Positions 48,681 to 58,615 of a stretch of 64,000 nt of DNA are shown here, one piece after another. Below the pieces are notes generated by a model, which was not told the origin of the DNA, searched no databases, and saw nothing but the letters and a program-made list of their open reading frames with translations. This DNA comes from Nitrosomonas sp. Nm51 (GTDB lineage Bacteria > Pseudomonadota > Gammaproteobacteria > Burkholderiales > Nitrosomonadaceae). The stretch spans positions 21,989 to 85,988 of the forward strand of contig NZ_FOGH01000008.1 in NCBI RefSeq assembly GCF_900111165.1, read 5' to 3'. The stretch's first letter is position 1. The number at the start of each line of letters is the position of its first letter. The position numbers and the translations under genes were made by a program.

Positions 48681-48848
48681 AACGGCAACAGGCGGCTACT
48701 GCTGGCTTTGGATGACTACATCAATCCCAAGACTGGTAGGAAGGTTCTCGGTTGCGCGTCGTTCTTTGACCATGTCGCCAAGACTAACCAATCCAGCTGT
48801 CCCTGGTCGCGGAATGTTGAGTCATTGATAAAACGCCGACACCAGTAG
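48681..48848 (+). pseudogene. IS4/IS701-like transposase fragment
   Basis: The frame encodes LLLALDDYINPKTGRKVLGC followed by ASFFDHVAKTNQSSCPWSRN, a typical first-Asp region of an IS4-superfamily DDE transposase. It ends at a stop after 55 codons. Flanking DNA from 48539 to 48934 shows no other gene. Confidence 0.6.
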
Positions 48849-48934
48849 CTCACAATCTTCGTCCTTGCCATGAGTCGCCCGCCTCTTAGCGAATTCCGTC
48901 CTTCAAGTATAAGCAAAACCAGAATAATGTAAAA

Positions 48935-51900
48935 TCATTTGGAGGACGATACACTGGCTGCGGCATTCTGGATAAGCAATATTTCAAGATAAGCATCGAC
49001 CTTACTTAACTCCGTATCAAATCCAGGCAATAATGCATCCAGTGATTTTTGATCGTTACGTTTCCCAGCTTTTTCCATTTCAGCGCATAACTCACCCAAT
49101 TTTAGAGCGCCCACCGAGCGCGCTGAAGACTTCAGCTTATGTGCGATTGAGCCCACTTCCGCCAGCTGCCCGGTTTGATAGGCGCTGCGCAACGCTGCGG
49201 CAATTTGTGCTGCATTCTCACGAAAATCACGCAGCATTTCATGGATGGTTTCCTGATCTTCACCGATAAGTTCTTCAAGTACATGTACATCAACGGGAAT
49301 TTGTGCAGTGGATTCAGATTCTGTATCCGTTTTCTCGGCAGGTACAACTTGCGGCTTCCCGGCTCTTTTTACTTGAGCGGTTTTTTCCACTGGCTGAATT
49401 TGCTCCGTCTGCTCTGCGTTCGTCGACTCCGGCAGTTTTGCTTGCGTTGTTGCGGCTGATTTACCAATCGGCAGGTACTTTTCCAGCGTGATGCGTAAAT
49501 CCTCGAGCTGCACCGGCTTGCTCAAATAATCGTCCATCCCGGCCTCGAGGCAATGCTCTTTTTCACCTTTCAACGCATTAGCCGTCAGGGCAACAATTGG
49601 AATATGTTTTGCACCGGATTCCATTTCCCGGATATTTTTTGTCAATTCAAACCCATCTATTTCGGGCATATGCAGGTCTGTGAGTAACAGACCATACTTG
49701 GTGTTTCCCCAGCGCCCCAGTGCTTCACGCCCGTCATTGGCGATATCCGCAGCATAACCGAGCAGTGTCAGTTGCTGCTTGATCACTTTCTGGTTGATCT
49801 CATTATCTTCGGCGACCAATATCAGCCTACCCTGCTCGAGTGCCTCGCCACGTGAAACTGGCAATGGCTTTGATTTGAATGTATCAGCTAACGGTGCTTT
49901 TTCTTCTTCGGGCTCTACCCTGCCGGCGGCGAGCTCAATAGCACGCATCAGCGACTGGCGATACATGACATCGCCGTCGAGTGTAACAATATCGACATCT
50001 TCGACACGCGCCTGCCGGCGTCGTCCGCGCTTGATAATAATAAAATGCGGTTCCAGACGGGTTTGCAGTGCATCGGAACGGTTGCTGAACGCAACCCGCA
50101 ATTCTTCAATTGGCGCCTTCTGGCGCCCGGCATCAATAACTACCAGCCACATGCCCGACTTCAAATGTTTAATATACTTAATGGCCGCATCTACATCGAC
50201 CACATGTTCAACCCACGCACCGGCGCTCTTTAAATACACTTCAAGATCATTGCCCAGACCTTTATGATTACCGACGATAAGACAGCACAGGCCTGTCAAT
50301 TCGGTAGCTTTACGCTGCGTATCTTCCGTTGCGGGCAAAGGCTTGAACGGCATCTGGATCACAAAGGTGGATCCCTGTTCCAACCTGCTTTGCACAGTGA
50401 TTTCTGCATTCATCAACTCTGCCAGATGATGGGAGATCGCCAGCCCGAGGCCGGTTCCGCCGAAACGGCGCGTAGTTGAAGGATCGCCTTGGGAAAAGGA
50501 TTTGAAAAGTTTTTCCAGCGTATCCTTATCCATACCAATGCCGTTATCTGTAATCTGAAATGTCACCAGGATCTGCTCGGGCTCGGATTCGGTCAGCATT
50601 ACCCGTACTGCTACTTTGCCCGGTTTCTTCTGCTTGCTGGAAAACTTGATCGCATTATTGACTACATTGACGAGTACCTGGCGGATGCGGAGGGGGTCAC
50701 CCAATACGTTGTCCGGGATTTCCGGATCGATAAACAGAGTAAGCTCCACATTCTTGCTAAGCGCCAGGTGTGCGAGCATGCCACAGGCATTTTCCACAAC
50801 ACTGGCCAGCGGCATAGGGATCTTTTCGATTTCCAGCTTACCGGCTTCTATTTTGGAAAAATCAAGAATATCTTCAATGATGGACAGTAGCGCATAGGCA
50901 GAGTCGCGTATCAGATTCGCCATTTCCATCTGATAACCGCTCAGGCTGGTCTGCCTGAGCACATCGATCATGCCGATCACACCATTCATGGGCGTGCGGA
51001 TTTCATGGCTCATTGCAGCAAGAAAAGCGGATTTCGCCCTGTTCGCGGCTTCGGCGTCATTCCTGGCCTGTTCCAGATCCCTCATAATGCGCACATGTTC
51101 GCGCATGTCGCGCATCACGCCGGTGAAGTGCCGATCCTCACCGGCAAAATATTCGCTGACCGCAAGATATACCGGAATCAGTTCACCGTTTTTGTGCACT
51201 GCTTCGACCTCACGGCCCAAACCGATACCGTGCTGGCCCTTGATATGCGGCCGTCCCACATATTTCTGGCCTTGTCCGGTCAGACAGTATCGTTCCATGT
51301 AATAGGCATGCTGAGAACGGTCCGGTTCTGGCACCAGAATGGCAATATTCTGGCCGATGATTTCTTCCGGGGTGTACCCGAACAACTTCTCGACCACGGG
51401 ATTTGCGGACAGTACTACGCCGATATGATCCGTTGTCACCACACAATCAACCATATGTTCAACAACAGAACGGGTTTCTTTCTCCTTGATAGCCAGTGCT
51501 GCGTTAGCTCGCTGCAGATCAGCAGTGCGCAACTCGACCCGGTTTTCCAGTTCCTGATTCAGGTGGCGCAGATTTGTTTCGGCATTTCTGCGTTCCTGAT
51601 TGCTGGCGTTCAAACGTTCCACCATTACGTTGAACGTATGGCCGAGCTGACGCATTTCATTCCAGCCCGCAATCGAGGCGCGCTGATGCAGATTACCCGC
51701 GGCAATTTCCATGGCGCCGTAGTTCAATTGCTTCAAAGGCGTGACGACTCGGCGATTGAACAGAAACGCGCCAAAAATAACACCCAGCAGCGTTATTCCC
51801 AGAATAACCAGACTATACTGTTCGATCCGGTGGACGTTGGCAAACGCTTCGTCGGCGTCTTGTTTTACCACGATGCCCCAGTTCATGAGCGGCAAATAGC

Positions 51901-52771
51901 GCCAGACCGCCACCACTTCTTTATCACGGTAATCCCGAATAACGGCGCCGCCAGTCTGTCCGGACAATGCATTCTTCAGCGAAGCCGAATACGGCGTGTT
52001 CAGCCGAATCGTCCGCTTCAATGCGGCATCGCTGTCCGTGCTGAGCGGAGCCATCACAAGCGCCGTATCTTCATTCTCAAGCCGCACCACTACGGTGTCG
52101 CCGGTTTCACCCAATCCGATGTTATTGGATAACACCTTAAAAACATGCTCACTGTAGATCTGCAGCGCCAGCACGCCGATGATTTCTCCTTCAATAATAA
52201 TCGGATAGCCGATAAACGCCGCAATGGCGCCATGTGACGGTTCATAAAACTCAAAACCTGAAATCGAGCTTTCCAGATAGTTCAGTGCATGCCGTGTTAC
52301 CTGTCCCAGACCCGTGTTGCTGTAGGGGCCCGTAATCAAATTAGTGGCAAAATCGGATTCATGGCTTTGCGTGTACACGATATCGCCCTTAAGCGAAATC
52401 AGGAACAAGTCATAGTAACTGGCAACCTCGACAAAACGCCCAAAATGACCACGGTGCTCGGCATCCAGCCGCTGATAGGCCTCTGAATCAACGCCATACG
52501 TTTCGAAAATTTTTGGAAATTCCTGCATGGCCTCACGTGTTGCAATGGCGTCATGCAGCAGACTGGCATCGAGCATGCGTTCATGAAAGTAGGTATTGAT
52601 CTGTTCAATTTTTTTATCTGCGATGGCGGATAGGTTCTCGATTACTGTTTTCTGGATTTCGCTTGCAAACGTATGTAAAAAACTATTGCCAATAACCAGA
52701 ATCGGCAGCAGAGAAACCAGTGTAAACCAGACAGCAAAACGCTGAGTCAGCGAAGTAAATCTCAGATGCAT
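48935..52771 (-). CDS. Hybrid sensor histidine kinase with receiver and Hpt domains
   Basis: 1278 residues. Membrane segment 1 (about 10-30), a large periplasmic dCache-like domain (35-315), segment 2 (about 320-340), HAMP, PAS (about 435-560, LFGYTPEEIIGQNIAILVPE), HisKA with His near 588 (MSHEIRTPMNG), ATPase (DNGIGMDKD, GGTGLGLAI), a degenerate receiver (about 830-945), a true receiver with Asp near 1031 (LLLTDLHMPE) and Hpt with His near 1211 (IAHKLKSSARS). A BarA-like phosphorelay; no cognate regulator is adjacent. The ATG at 52771, preceded by GGGGGGTG, is preferred over a TTG 9 codons upstream. Confidence 0.9.
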   Translation of the reverse strand: MHLRFTSLTQRFAVWFTLVSLLPILVIGNSFLHTFASEIQKTVIENLSAIADKKIEQINTYFHERMLDASLLHDAIATREAMQEFPKIFETYGVDSEAYQRLDAEHRGHFGRFVEVASYYDLFLISLKGDIVYTQSHESDFATNLITGPYSNTGLGQVTRHALNYLESSISGFEFYEPSHGAIAAFIGYPIIIEGEIIGVLALQIYSEHVFKVLSNNIGLGETGDTVVVRLENEDTALVMAPLSTDSDAALKRTIRLNTPYSASLKNALSGQTGGAVIRDYRDKEVVAVWRYLPLMNWGIVVKQDADEAFANVHRIEQYSLVILGITLLGVIFGAFLFNRRVVTPLKQLNYGAMEIAAGNLHQRASIAGWNEMRQLGHTFNVMVERLNASNQERRNAETNLRHLNQELENRVELRTADLQRANAALAIKEKETRSVVEHMVDCVVTTDHIGVVLSANPVVEKLFGYTPEEIIGQNIAILVPEPDRSQHAYYMERYCLTGQGQKYVGRPHIKGQHGIGLGREVEAVHKNGELIPVYLAVSEYFAGEDRHFTGVMRDMREHVRIMRDLEQARNDAEAANRAKSAFLAAMSHEIRTPMNGVIGMIDVLRQTSLSGYQMEMANLIRDSAYALLSIIEDILDFSKIEAGKLEIEKIPMPLASVVENACGMLAHLALSKNVELTLFIDPEIPDNVLGDPLRIRQVLVNVVNNAIKFSSKQKKPGKVAVRVMLTESEPEQILVTFQITDNGIGMDKDTLEKLFKSFSQGDPSTTRRFGGTGLGLAISHHLAELMNAEITVQSRLEQGSTFVIQMPFKPLPATEDTQRKATELTGLCCLIVGNHKGLGNDLEVYLKSAGAWVEHVVDVDAAIKYIKHLKSGMWLVVIDAGRQKAPIEELRVAFSNRSDALQTRLEPHFIIIKRGRRRQARVEDVDIVTLDGDVMYRQSLMRAIELAAGRVEPEEEKAPLADTFKSKPLPVSRGEALEQGRLILVAEDNEINQKVIKQQLTLLGYAADIANDGREALGRWGNTKYGLLLTDLHMPEIDGFELTKNIREMESGAKHIPIVALTANALKGEKEHCLEAGMDDYLSKPVQLEDLRITLEKYLPIGKSAATTQAKLPESTNAEQTEQIQPVEKTAQVKRAGKPQVVPAEKTDTESESTAQIPVDVHVLEELIGEDQETIHEMLRDFRENAAQIAAALRSAYQTGQLAEVGSIAHKLKSSARSVGALKLGELCAEMEKAGKRNDQKSLDALLPGFDTELSKVDAYLEILLIQNAAASVSSSK

Positions 52772-52831
52772 GGGCGCACCCCCCGCAGTAACCGGCAACC
52801 GCGTAGAGCGGTTTTATCATTTTAATTTACA

Positions 52832-52860
52832 TCTAGTACTATCCATATGATATTGCCGGA
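52832..52860 (+). repeat. Dispersed palindromic repeat, copy 4 (single end)
   Basis: CTAGTACTATCCATATGATA then TTGCCGG, a left end lacking CT of the consensus CTAGTACTCTATC. It lies 60 bp upstream of the hybrid kinase start. Confidence 0.6.
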
Positions 52861-53023
52861 CAGATTGTTGATCATATTGTGAGCATAGTAGCAGATATTC
52901 ACGCTGACTGCCGCACCTCTCCTGGTATTCACTCCTGTATCACGCTGTTTACAACCGCCTGATAATCCATTTTAATCCGATGTTGTATATAATGATGAAT
53001 AAAATTACCTATACATTCACACG

Positions 53024-53455
53024 ATGAACCTGAACAGTTACCAGATTCACATTGTGCAGTGGCCCGACGCAGCATCATCGCTGCGCGCCGTCCGGGAAAC
53101 GGTTTTTATCCATGAACAGCATGTTCCCGAAGAACTGGAATGGGATACGTTCGATGCAGTGAGCATGCATGTATTGGCAACAGACCCTGCGGGCGAACCC
53201 ATCGGAACAGCGCGGCTTTTGCCGGACGGCAGAATCGGGCGCATGGCGGTACTCAAACCCTGGCGCAACCGTGGAGTCGGCAGCGCTATGCTGCGTCATC
53301 TGGTTGACGAAGCCAGAAACCGGGGGCTGACCGAAGTCACGCTGAGCGCACAAGTCAGTGCGTCAGCATTTTATGAAAAACACGGATTACAGATCAACGG
53401 CGATACATTCATCGAGGCAGGCATACCACATGTCAAAATGAGCCGACGATTCTAG
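53024..53455 (+). CDS. GNAT family N-acetyltransferase
   Basis: 143 residues. The acetyl-CoA motif A is GRIGRMAVLKPWRNRGVGSA (V-x-x-x-x-R-x-x-G-x-G). The N-terminus VRETVFIHEQHVPEELEWDT is typical of ElaA/YjcF-like acetyltransferases acting on small or unknown substrates. ASAFYEKHGLQINGDTFIEA completes the fold. The TAG stop (53453-53455) is supplied by the first bases of repeat copy 5. No clear ribosome site. Confidence 0.87.
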   Translation: MNLNSYQIHIVQWPDAASSLRAVRETVFIHEQHVPEELEWDTFDAVSMHVLATDPAGEPIGTARLLPDGRIGRMAVLKPWRNRGVGSAMLRHLVDEARNRGLTEVTLSAQVSASAFYEKHGLQINGDTFIEAGIPHVKMSRRF

Positions 53456-53488
53456 TACTCTATCAATATCATATTGATAGAGTACTAG
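53452..53488. repeat. Dispersed palindromic repeat, copy 5 (fused ends)
   Basis: CTAGTACTCTATCAATATC and ATATTGATAGAGTACTAG form a perfect 37-bp palindrome: the two ends of the element joined without the middle. It provides the stop codon of the GNAT gene and separates it from the convergent coiled-coil gene, where it may act as a hairpin. Confidence 0.7.
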
Positions 53489-53503
53489 GGGTGTAAATCT
53501 GCT

Positions 53504-53842
53504 TTATTGCCGGCCCGACTGCAACCAAGCGTGCTCCAACTGATCGGACGCTTCCTGCCATTGCGCTGCTGCCCGCTCCAATCTCTGCTTTGCATCGGCC
53601 GCCTTTTGCTTAGCCGTTTCAGTATCGCGCTCGACATCCGCTAACCGCCGCTTGGCAGCCTGAAGCTCTTTCTCGGCAAAAGCCGCGTCCTTTTCCAGAT
53701 ACTCAGCTTCCTTTTTGGCTTTCATCATCTGCTCGTAGGCTGCATTCGCCTGCTGCTGCAGCTTCTGGAGATTCTCATCCATACCTGCATGCGCCAGCGA
53801 AATAAACATACCGGTTATCCATAAAATCATGAGCGCTTTCAT
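53504..53842 (-). CDS. Periplasmic coiled-coil protein, hypothetical
   Basis: 112 residues. A signal peptide (LMILWITGMFISLAHAG, cleavage near 19) is followed by a continuous heptad-type helix rich in Ala/Glu/Lys/Gln (LQQQANAAYEQMMKAKKEAE, then LEKDAAFAEKELQAAKRRLA). Mature protein is one long coiled coil, reminiscent of Lpp- or YbgF-N-like trimer stalks, but no family is recognised. AGAAGGAGCAACA lies before the ATG, a strong ribosome site. Confidence 0.7.
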   Translation of the reverse strand: MKALMILWITGMFISLAHAGMDENLQKLQQQANAAYEQMMKAKKEAEYLEKDAAFAEKELQAAKRRLADVERDTETAKQKAADAKQRLERAAAQWQEASDQLEHAWLQSGRQ

Positions 53843-54107
53843 TGTTGCTCCTTCTGTTAATGTGTGTCATCTCTAAATACTTTACAAAAATCATCTGCGT
53901 ATTTTGCACCAGCGTCAAGAACTGCATGATGTTTTTTTGCGTTTTCGATATGATGAAGGGACAATATAGATATTGAGGCGCCTCAAACAATTCAGGTAAA
54001 ACTCTGGCAAGCGGGCACCGCTTGCGCAGCAAAGCCTGATGACAGCACAGCGGTTCTTTGAGATGCCCATGGTTCTCATGACTAAACACTGGAGTATCAA
54101 CTACCCT

Positions 54108-54500
54108 ATGGAACGAAATCCCGATTCGAACACCGTCTGCAGCCATTTTATGTATGTCATTGTACCGGCCCTGGGTTTTTGGCTGACCCTGATGGCAACG
54201 CCAACTCAGGCAGACTGCGAGGGCTGCCTGTGTCCTGGCGATCCCTGCCGATTATGTCCGTTGCCAGCGGTGGAGGGCGAGCCACCTAAAGCTGACGAAC
54301 ACGCAATCTGCACCAGAATCCGTGCGCGCGTTCCACCCACATCTGCAGAGCCCGGCAGCAATGAATATTTCCCAAGCCTGGATCGATCCATCGCCGCGTG
54401 CGTTGCTGAAGGCGGCGACGTCATCCGCAACCGGCAGCGCGGCAAGGAATTTCCGTCACGCTTTTACTGTAAACCACTCGTACAGATTCAGGCCCGGTAA
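54108..54500 (+). CDS. Hypothetical Cys-rich exported protein
   Basis: 130 residues, not recognised. A hydrophobic segment (MYVIVPALGFWLTLMA) ending in TPTQAD is a likely signal peptide. The mature part begins with CEGCLCPGDPCRLCPLP, five cysteines that suggest disulfides or metal binding, followed by a helical region (RSIAACVAEGGDVIRNRQRG). The frame runs upstream to 54039; several ATGs are possible and none has a clear ribosome site. It ends 6 bp before dtd, so the two may be co-transcribed. Confidence 0.5.
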   Translation: MERNPDSNTVCSHFMYVIVPALGFWLTLMATPTQADCEGCLCPGDPCRLCPLPAVEGEPPKADEHAICTRIRARVPPTSAEPGSNEYFPSLDRSIAACVAEGGDVIRNRQRGKEFPSRFYCKPLVQIQAR

Positions 54501-54506
54501 GCGCCC

Positions 54507-54950
54507 ATGATTACCGTTATCCAGCGCGTCAGCAACGCAAGCGTGACTGTTAACAGCCAGAAAATCGGCGTCATCGGCACCGGAATTATGGCGCTGGTCG
54601 CCGTGGAACAGGAAGATACCGAAAAACAGGCAGACCGATTGCTCGAACGCATTCTTAATTACCGCATCTTCCCTGACGGACAAGGGCGCATGAATCTCGG
54701 CTTGCGTGCCATCAACGGTGAGCTGCTGCTCGTTCCCCAGTTCACGCTAGCCGCTGATACCAACAGCGGCAACCGCCCGAGCTTCACGGGCTCGGCTTCG
54801 CCGGAAAAGAGCCGGAAACTGTTTACGTATCTGCAAGCAGCCGCAGACAGTATTTATCCGGGAACACAATATGGCGAATTCGGCGCTGACATGCAGGTAG
54901 CACTGATCAACAACGGGCCGGTGACGTTTATGCTGCGTGTTTCGGCTTGA
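54507..54950 (+). CDS. dtd: D-aminoacyl-tRNA deacylase
   Basis: 147 residues, normal DTD length. It hydrolyses D-amino acids mischarged on tRNA. MITVIQRVSNASVTVN is the family N-terminus, and LLLVPQFTLAADTNSGNRPS is the active-site strand (most members have SQFTL). NNGPVTFMLRVSA holds the cross-subunit Gly-cisPro motif. Homodimer in the cytosol. The ATG follows the upstream stop by 6 bases. Confidence 0.95.
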   Translation: MITVIQRVSNASVTVNSQKIGVIGTGIMALVAVEQEDTEKQADRLLERILNYRIFPDGQGRMNLGLRAINGELLLVPQFTLAADTNSGNRPSFTGSASPEKSRKLFTYLQAAADSIYPGTQYGEFGADMQVALINNGPVTFMLRVSA

Positions 54951-55190
54951 TGAAACCGTACATATTTATTGCGTTGTACATTTCGCGATCTATCAACGGT
55001 GCTTCCGCAATCTTTGTTTGTAACTGACCAGCCTTTGCCTAACAGATAAACCGCCTTACCCGGTCAGCATAACGTTTATCGTTTATCCGTAGCGTGACGG
55101 TGCTCGAACTCCAAATCATCGCGTTCTTGATCGATTAAGCGGTAGCATGAAGACATATGGCGATTCTATTCCATATTTGAGCAGAGGCCA
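54951..55190. other. Intergenic stretch, no recognised gene
   Basis: No supportable frame between dtd and an IS66 remnant. Likely decayed mobile-element DNA. Confidence 0.3.
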
Positions 55191-55424
55191 ATCGATCATC
55201 TTATCGCCACTCCGCTTTTACATATCGATGAGACCAGTGTCAATATTGATGGCAAGCTGCACTGGTTACATTACCACCCGAGCGAGCAATGGGCATTGTT
55301 CTGTGTACATGCACGCAGAGGAGTCGGCGTCATAAACGACAAAGGCGTTCCGTCCCGGCCGCGAGTACGCTCAATTCAACACAGTTCAGCGTTTAAATTC
55401 CAGCAACTGATGCAATATCTATAA
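55191..55424 (+). pseudogene. IS66-family transposase, central DDE fragment
   Basis: The frame encodes PLLHIDETSVNIDGKLHWLH followed by YHPSEQWALFCVHARRGVG, the first-Asp region of IS66 TnpC (HxDET-x6-GKLHWLH). About 78 codons remain, ending in a stop after unrelated residues. It is not contiguous with the IS66 N-terminal piece at 8215. Confidence 0.7.
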
Positions 55425-55519
55425 AGATATAATTTATTAACGATACCATGCAGGTGATGTGCAACATAAGCACTGACTCTCCCTTATCGTTGCCATAGAG
55501 CACTGCGTAGATAATGCAT

Positions 55520-56824
55520 TTAAATTGGTTTGCTATGCGAAGTCAGTTGAGACGGAAAGGTAATTCGAAACGTAGTACCCTGCCCTACCTTGCTTTCAAC
55601 ATTGATTTCCCAGCCATAATGATTACAGATGCGTTTGACAATCGGAAGTCCTATTCCAAGTCCTTCCACATGTGTGGCGCCGCGAAAGAACCGCTCAAAC
55701 AATAATGGCAAAAATGCAGCATCGATACCTATTCCAGTATCTGTGATTGCCAGATTCCCATTATTGTAATCCACGCGGATGAAGCCTTTCTCGGTATACT
55801 GAATTGCATTACGGAGTAAATTGGTCAATGCTGTATGCAGCGCCTGGCGATTCAGCAAAATAATCACATCTGGAGCAATATCGACAATAAACTTTAATTT
55901 TTTTCGGTGAATCAATGGGTACAGAGGTTCAACGGCGTCATTCACGCACTCCGCAATCGCTACAGGCTCCATCACACCTAGCGCCTGTTCACGCGCAAGA
56001 AACAATAAAGCCTGAAGCTGCTCACCCATGCGGGTTGTAGCTGTTTCAATCCGTTTAATTCTCATACGTACCTTGTCGGAGAGGTACAATTCTGCATCCA
56101 GCAATTCACAACTGGTTAAAATAGTAGTAATCGGCGTTCTCAATTCATGACTGATATTGGCAGTAAATTCCTGTTCTCTTTGCAGCATACGGCGTATTCT
56201 GTTCTGATAGTCATCCAGCGCGGATGCTAACTGCGCAACTTCTTTATCCATGTCCGGCTGCATCAGAGGTACGCCTTGCACATCACCAGGCGCAAGGAGT
56301 TTTACACGCTCAGCCAGATCCGTGACTTGTCTGACAAGTATTCCCGCCAACACATAGCCAGCAACGAAAGCTATTGCCACGACAGCCACCCAAGACAATA
56401 AAATCAACAATCGTAACTCACTTAATCGCTTGTTATGTAATGTAATACGGTATGCAACCAGAAATTTGACGTCATCAATTGTCTTAACTAGAACATGAAT
56501 ATCCTCAAAATCATAATAAATCCGGTGATAGCCGGTGTTCAATCCACGATAATAGGAAGGGATATTCAATTCATCATCGGCATGCCGTATCACATAGCTT
56601 TTAAGATGTGAGCCGATTTGGGAATAAAAATCGGAATGTTTACGGTAGCGGTGTACCAGATGGTCCATCTCCATTGTGATCACCTGTCTGATGTGCGCTT
56701 CCTCAATATTATCTGAGGCAACATACAGGATGACGCCCAGGGCACCCACAGTGATAATGCAGAAATTTGCCAGCGCATTCGCAACACGCAGACGTAAGCC
56801 AAGCTCAATCCTGAGTTTGAGCAC
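55520..56824 (-). CDS. Two-component sensor histidine kinase
   Basis: 434 residues. Two membrane segments (about 16-37 and 141-163) bound a periplasmic domain of about 100 residues. HAMP-like linker, HisKA with ISHELRTPITTILTSCELL (His at about 227), then ATPase boxes NLLRNAIQYTEKG, ITDTGIGIDAAFL and GLGIGLPIVKRICNHYG. It starts 20 bases inside the response regulator gene, so the two are coupled. Similar in layout to QseC/PmrB-type kinases; the signal is unknown. Confidence 0.92.
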   Translation of the reverse strand: MLKLRIELGLRLRVANALANFCIITVGALGVILYVASDNIEEAHIRQVITMEMDHLVHRYRKHSDFYSQIGSHLKSYVIRHADDELNIPSYYRGLNTGYHRIYYDFEDIHVLVKTIDDVKFLVAYRITLHNKRLSELRLLILLSWVAVVAIAFVAGYVLAGILVRQVTDLAERVKLLAPGDVQGVPLMQPDMDKEVAQLASALDDYQNRIRRMLQREQEFTANISHELRTPITTILTSCELLDAELYLSDKVRMRIKRIETATTRMGEQLQALLFLAREQALGVMEPVAIAECVNDAVEPLYPLIHRKKLKFIVDIAPDVIILLNRQALHTALTNLLRNAIQYTEKGFIRVDYNNGNLAITDTGIGIDAAFLPLLFERFFRGATHVEGLGIGLPIVKRICNHYGWEINVESKVGQGTTFRITFPSQLTSHSKPI

Positions 56825-57494
56825 GGGAACCTAGGCAATAACCGATACCATGTACCGTTTCGATCGGATCATAACCGCCTGCACGCAGCAAGGCGCGCCG
56901 CAAAACATGCATATGGCTGCGCAGCGTGTCACTGGTTTCTTGAACGTCATCCCATGCTTCCGATTCCAGCTCCTTGCGGCTGAATACACGACCGGGTTCG
57001 CTCATCATCAGCGCCAGTAAACGGATGCATTTTGGCGGCAGCTTGACCTCTTTATTTTCAAAACGTATCGAAAATGTCTTAGGGTCGTATGTTAAATTAT
57101 CGACTTCAAGCATGCGGCTGGCCATGCGCCCGGAATGCCGCTTATGCAACGCATTCAGGCGTGCTTCAACTTCTTTTAAAGCAAATGGCTTGATCAGATA
57201 GTCATCAGCACCATGCTCAAATCCAACAAGCTTGTCTTCAAGCGTATCGCGTGCCGTCAACATAAGTATCGGCGTATCAATTTGCGATTCTTGTCTCAGT
57301 TTCTGACACAAGGCAATGCCACTCATACCCGGCAATCCCAGATCAAGCAAAATCGCATCAAATTGTTGCGTAACCGCCAAATGGTAGCCTAACGCACTGT
57401 CAGCGGCGGCATCCACATTGTGGCCGCGAGATTCTAGAAAATCGTACAGATTGGCGGCAATGGCCAAGTCGTCCTCAATGATCAAAATATGCAC
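56805..57494 (-). CDS. OmpR-family response regulator
   Basis: 229 residues. Receiver domain with acidic pocket IIEDD (Asp8-Asp9), phospho-acceptor Asp51 in AILLDLGLPG and Lys in DYLIKPFALKE. The C-terminal winged helix (about 130-225) has RVFSRKELESEAWDDVQETS and the recognition helix DTLRSHMHVLRRALLRAGG, ending IETVHGIGYCLG. It partners the overlapping kinase. The adjacent hemE is on the same strand upstream, 53 bp away, but no direct link is known. Confidence 0.93.
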   Translation of the reverse strand: MHILIIEDDLAIAANLYDFLESRGHNVDAAADSALGYHLAVTQQFDAILLDLGLPGMSGIALCQKLRQESQIDTPILMLTARDTLEDKLVGFEHGADDYLIKPFALKEVEARLNALHKRHSGRMASRMLEVDNLTYDPKTFSIRFENKEVKLPPKCIRLLALMMSEPGRVFSRKELESEAWDDVQETSDTLRSHMHVLRRALLRAGGYDPIETVHGIGYCLGSRAQTQD

Positions 57495-57547
57495 AATGTT
57501 ACCTTTATACGGCTATCGGCTGGCAGCCCATATTGCTTTGTATTATT

Positions 57548-58615
57548 CTATAGCGCGTTATGAAACCTGCGGCTTAGCGAATGTACGGCTTCTACTAATG
57601 CCGCAGCATGTTCGGGCGGTGTAAACTGGGATATGCCATGTCCCAGGTTAAACACATGGCCGCTGCCATTGCCAAAACTTGTTAAAATTTTTTCGACCTC
57701 TTTGGCGATCACTTGCGGCGATGAAAACAGCACCGAAGGATCGAGATTGCCCTGCAGAGCTACCTGACCGCCCACCTGGCGGCGCGCCTCACCGATATCA
57801 ATGGTCCAGTCGAGGCCAATCGCGTCACAACCGATATCCGCAATTGTCTTCAACCACAATCCACCGCCCTTGGTAAAAACAACGCTCGGTATACGTGCGC
57901 CATTTCTTTCCCGGATAAGATTGGCTACGATTTGACGCATATATTCGAGCGAAAATTCCCGATATGCCACAGGGGTTAAAGCGCCGCCCCAGGTATCGAA
58001 AATCATTACGGCCTGTGCGCCAGAATCAATCTGAGCATTCAAATACGCTGTTACAGCCTGCGCATTCTTCTCCAGTATCTGGTGCAATAACTCAGGTCTG
58101 TTATACAACATAGTTTTAATTTCGCGGAAATCTGTTCCGCCGCGTCCTTCGACCATATAGCAGGCCAGCGTAAATGGACTGCCTGAAAATCCGATCAAAG
58201 GCACCCGATCATTCAGCGCCTTGCGTATCTCGGATACGGCATCCATCACATATTGCAAATCCTTTCCCGGATCAGGCACCCTTAACGTACGGATGCTTGT
58301 TTCGTCGCGCAATGGCCGTTCAAACATCGGACCTTCACCTTGAGCAAAATAAAGCCCCAATCCCATTGCATCCGGTATAGTCAGAATATCTGAGAACAAA
58401 ATGGCCGCGTCTAACGGAAACCGGTCAAGCGGTTGTAAAGTTACTTCTGTAGCCAGTGCCGGCGTTTTGCACAAAGATAGAAAGTCACCAGCCCGAGCAC
58501 GCGTTTTATTATATTCAGGCAAATACCGCCCAGCCTGGCGCATCATCCATATGGGAGTATATTCTACGGGTTGTTTTAGTAAAGCACGTAAAAACGTATG
58601 ATCAGAAGTTGTCAT
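57548..58615 (-). CDS. hemE: Uroporphyrinogen decarboxylase
   Basis: 355 residues. It decarboxylates uroporphyrinogen III to coproporphyrinogen III for heme synthesis, in heavy demand in a cytochrome-rich nitrifier. [20 protein letters not shown] is the N-terminal signature with substrate-binding Arg. [15 protein letters not shown] carries the catalytic Asp, and [19 protein letters not shown] the second signature. [15 protein letters not shown] is the C-terminal His loop. Length normal, cytosolic. Confidence 0.97.
   Translation of the reverse strand: MTTSDHTFLRALLKQPVEYTPIWMMRQAGRYLPEYNKTRARAGDFLSLCKTPALATEVTLQPLDRFPLDAAILFSDILTIPDAMGLGLYFAQGEGPMFERPLRDETSIRTLRVPDPGKDLQYVMDAVSEIRKALNDRVPLIGFSGSPFTLACYMVEGRGGTDFREIKTMLYNRPELLHQILEKNAQAVTAYLNAQIDSGAQAVMIFDTWGGALTPVAYREFSLEYMRQIVANLIRERNGARIPSVVFTKGGGLWLKTIADIGCDAIGLDWTIDIGEARRQVGGQVALQGNLDPSVLFSSPQVIAKEVEKILTSFGNGSGHVFNLGHGISQFTPPEHAAALVEAVHSLSRRFHNAL

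Noticed and set aside
51005..52132. 375-codon rightward frame
   Set aside because: Long but lies antisense within the hybrid kinase, is His/Gln/Arg-rich and has no recognisable domain; the kinase domains on the other strand are unambiguous.
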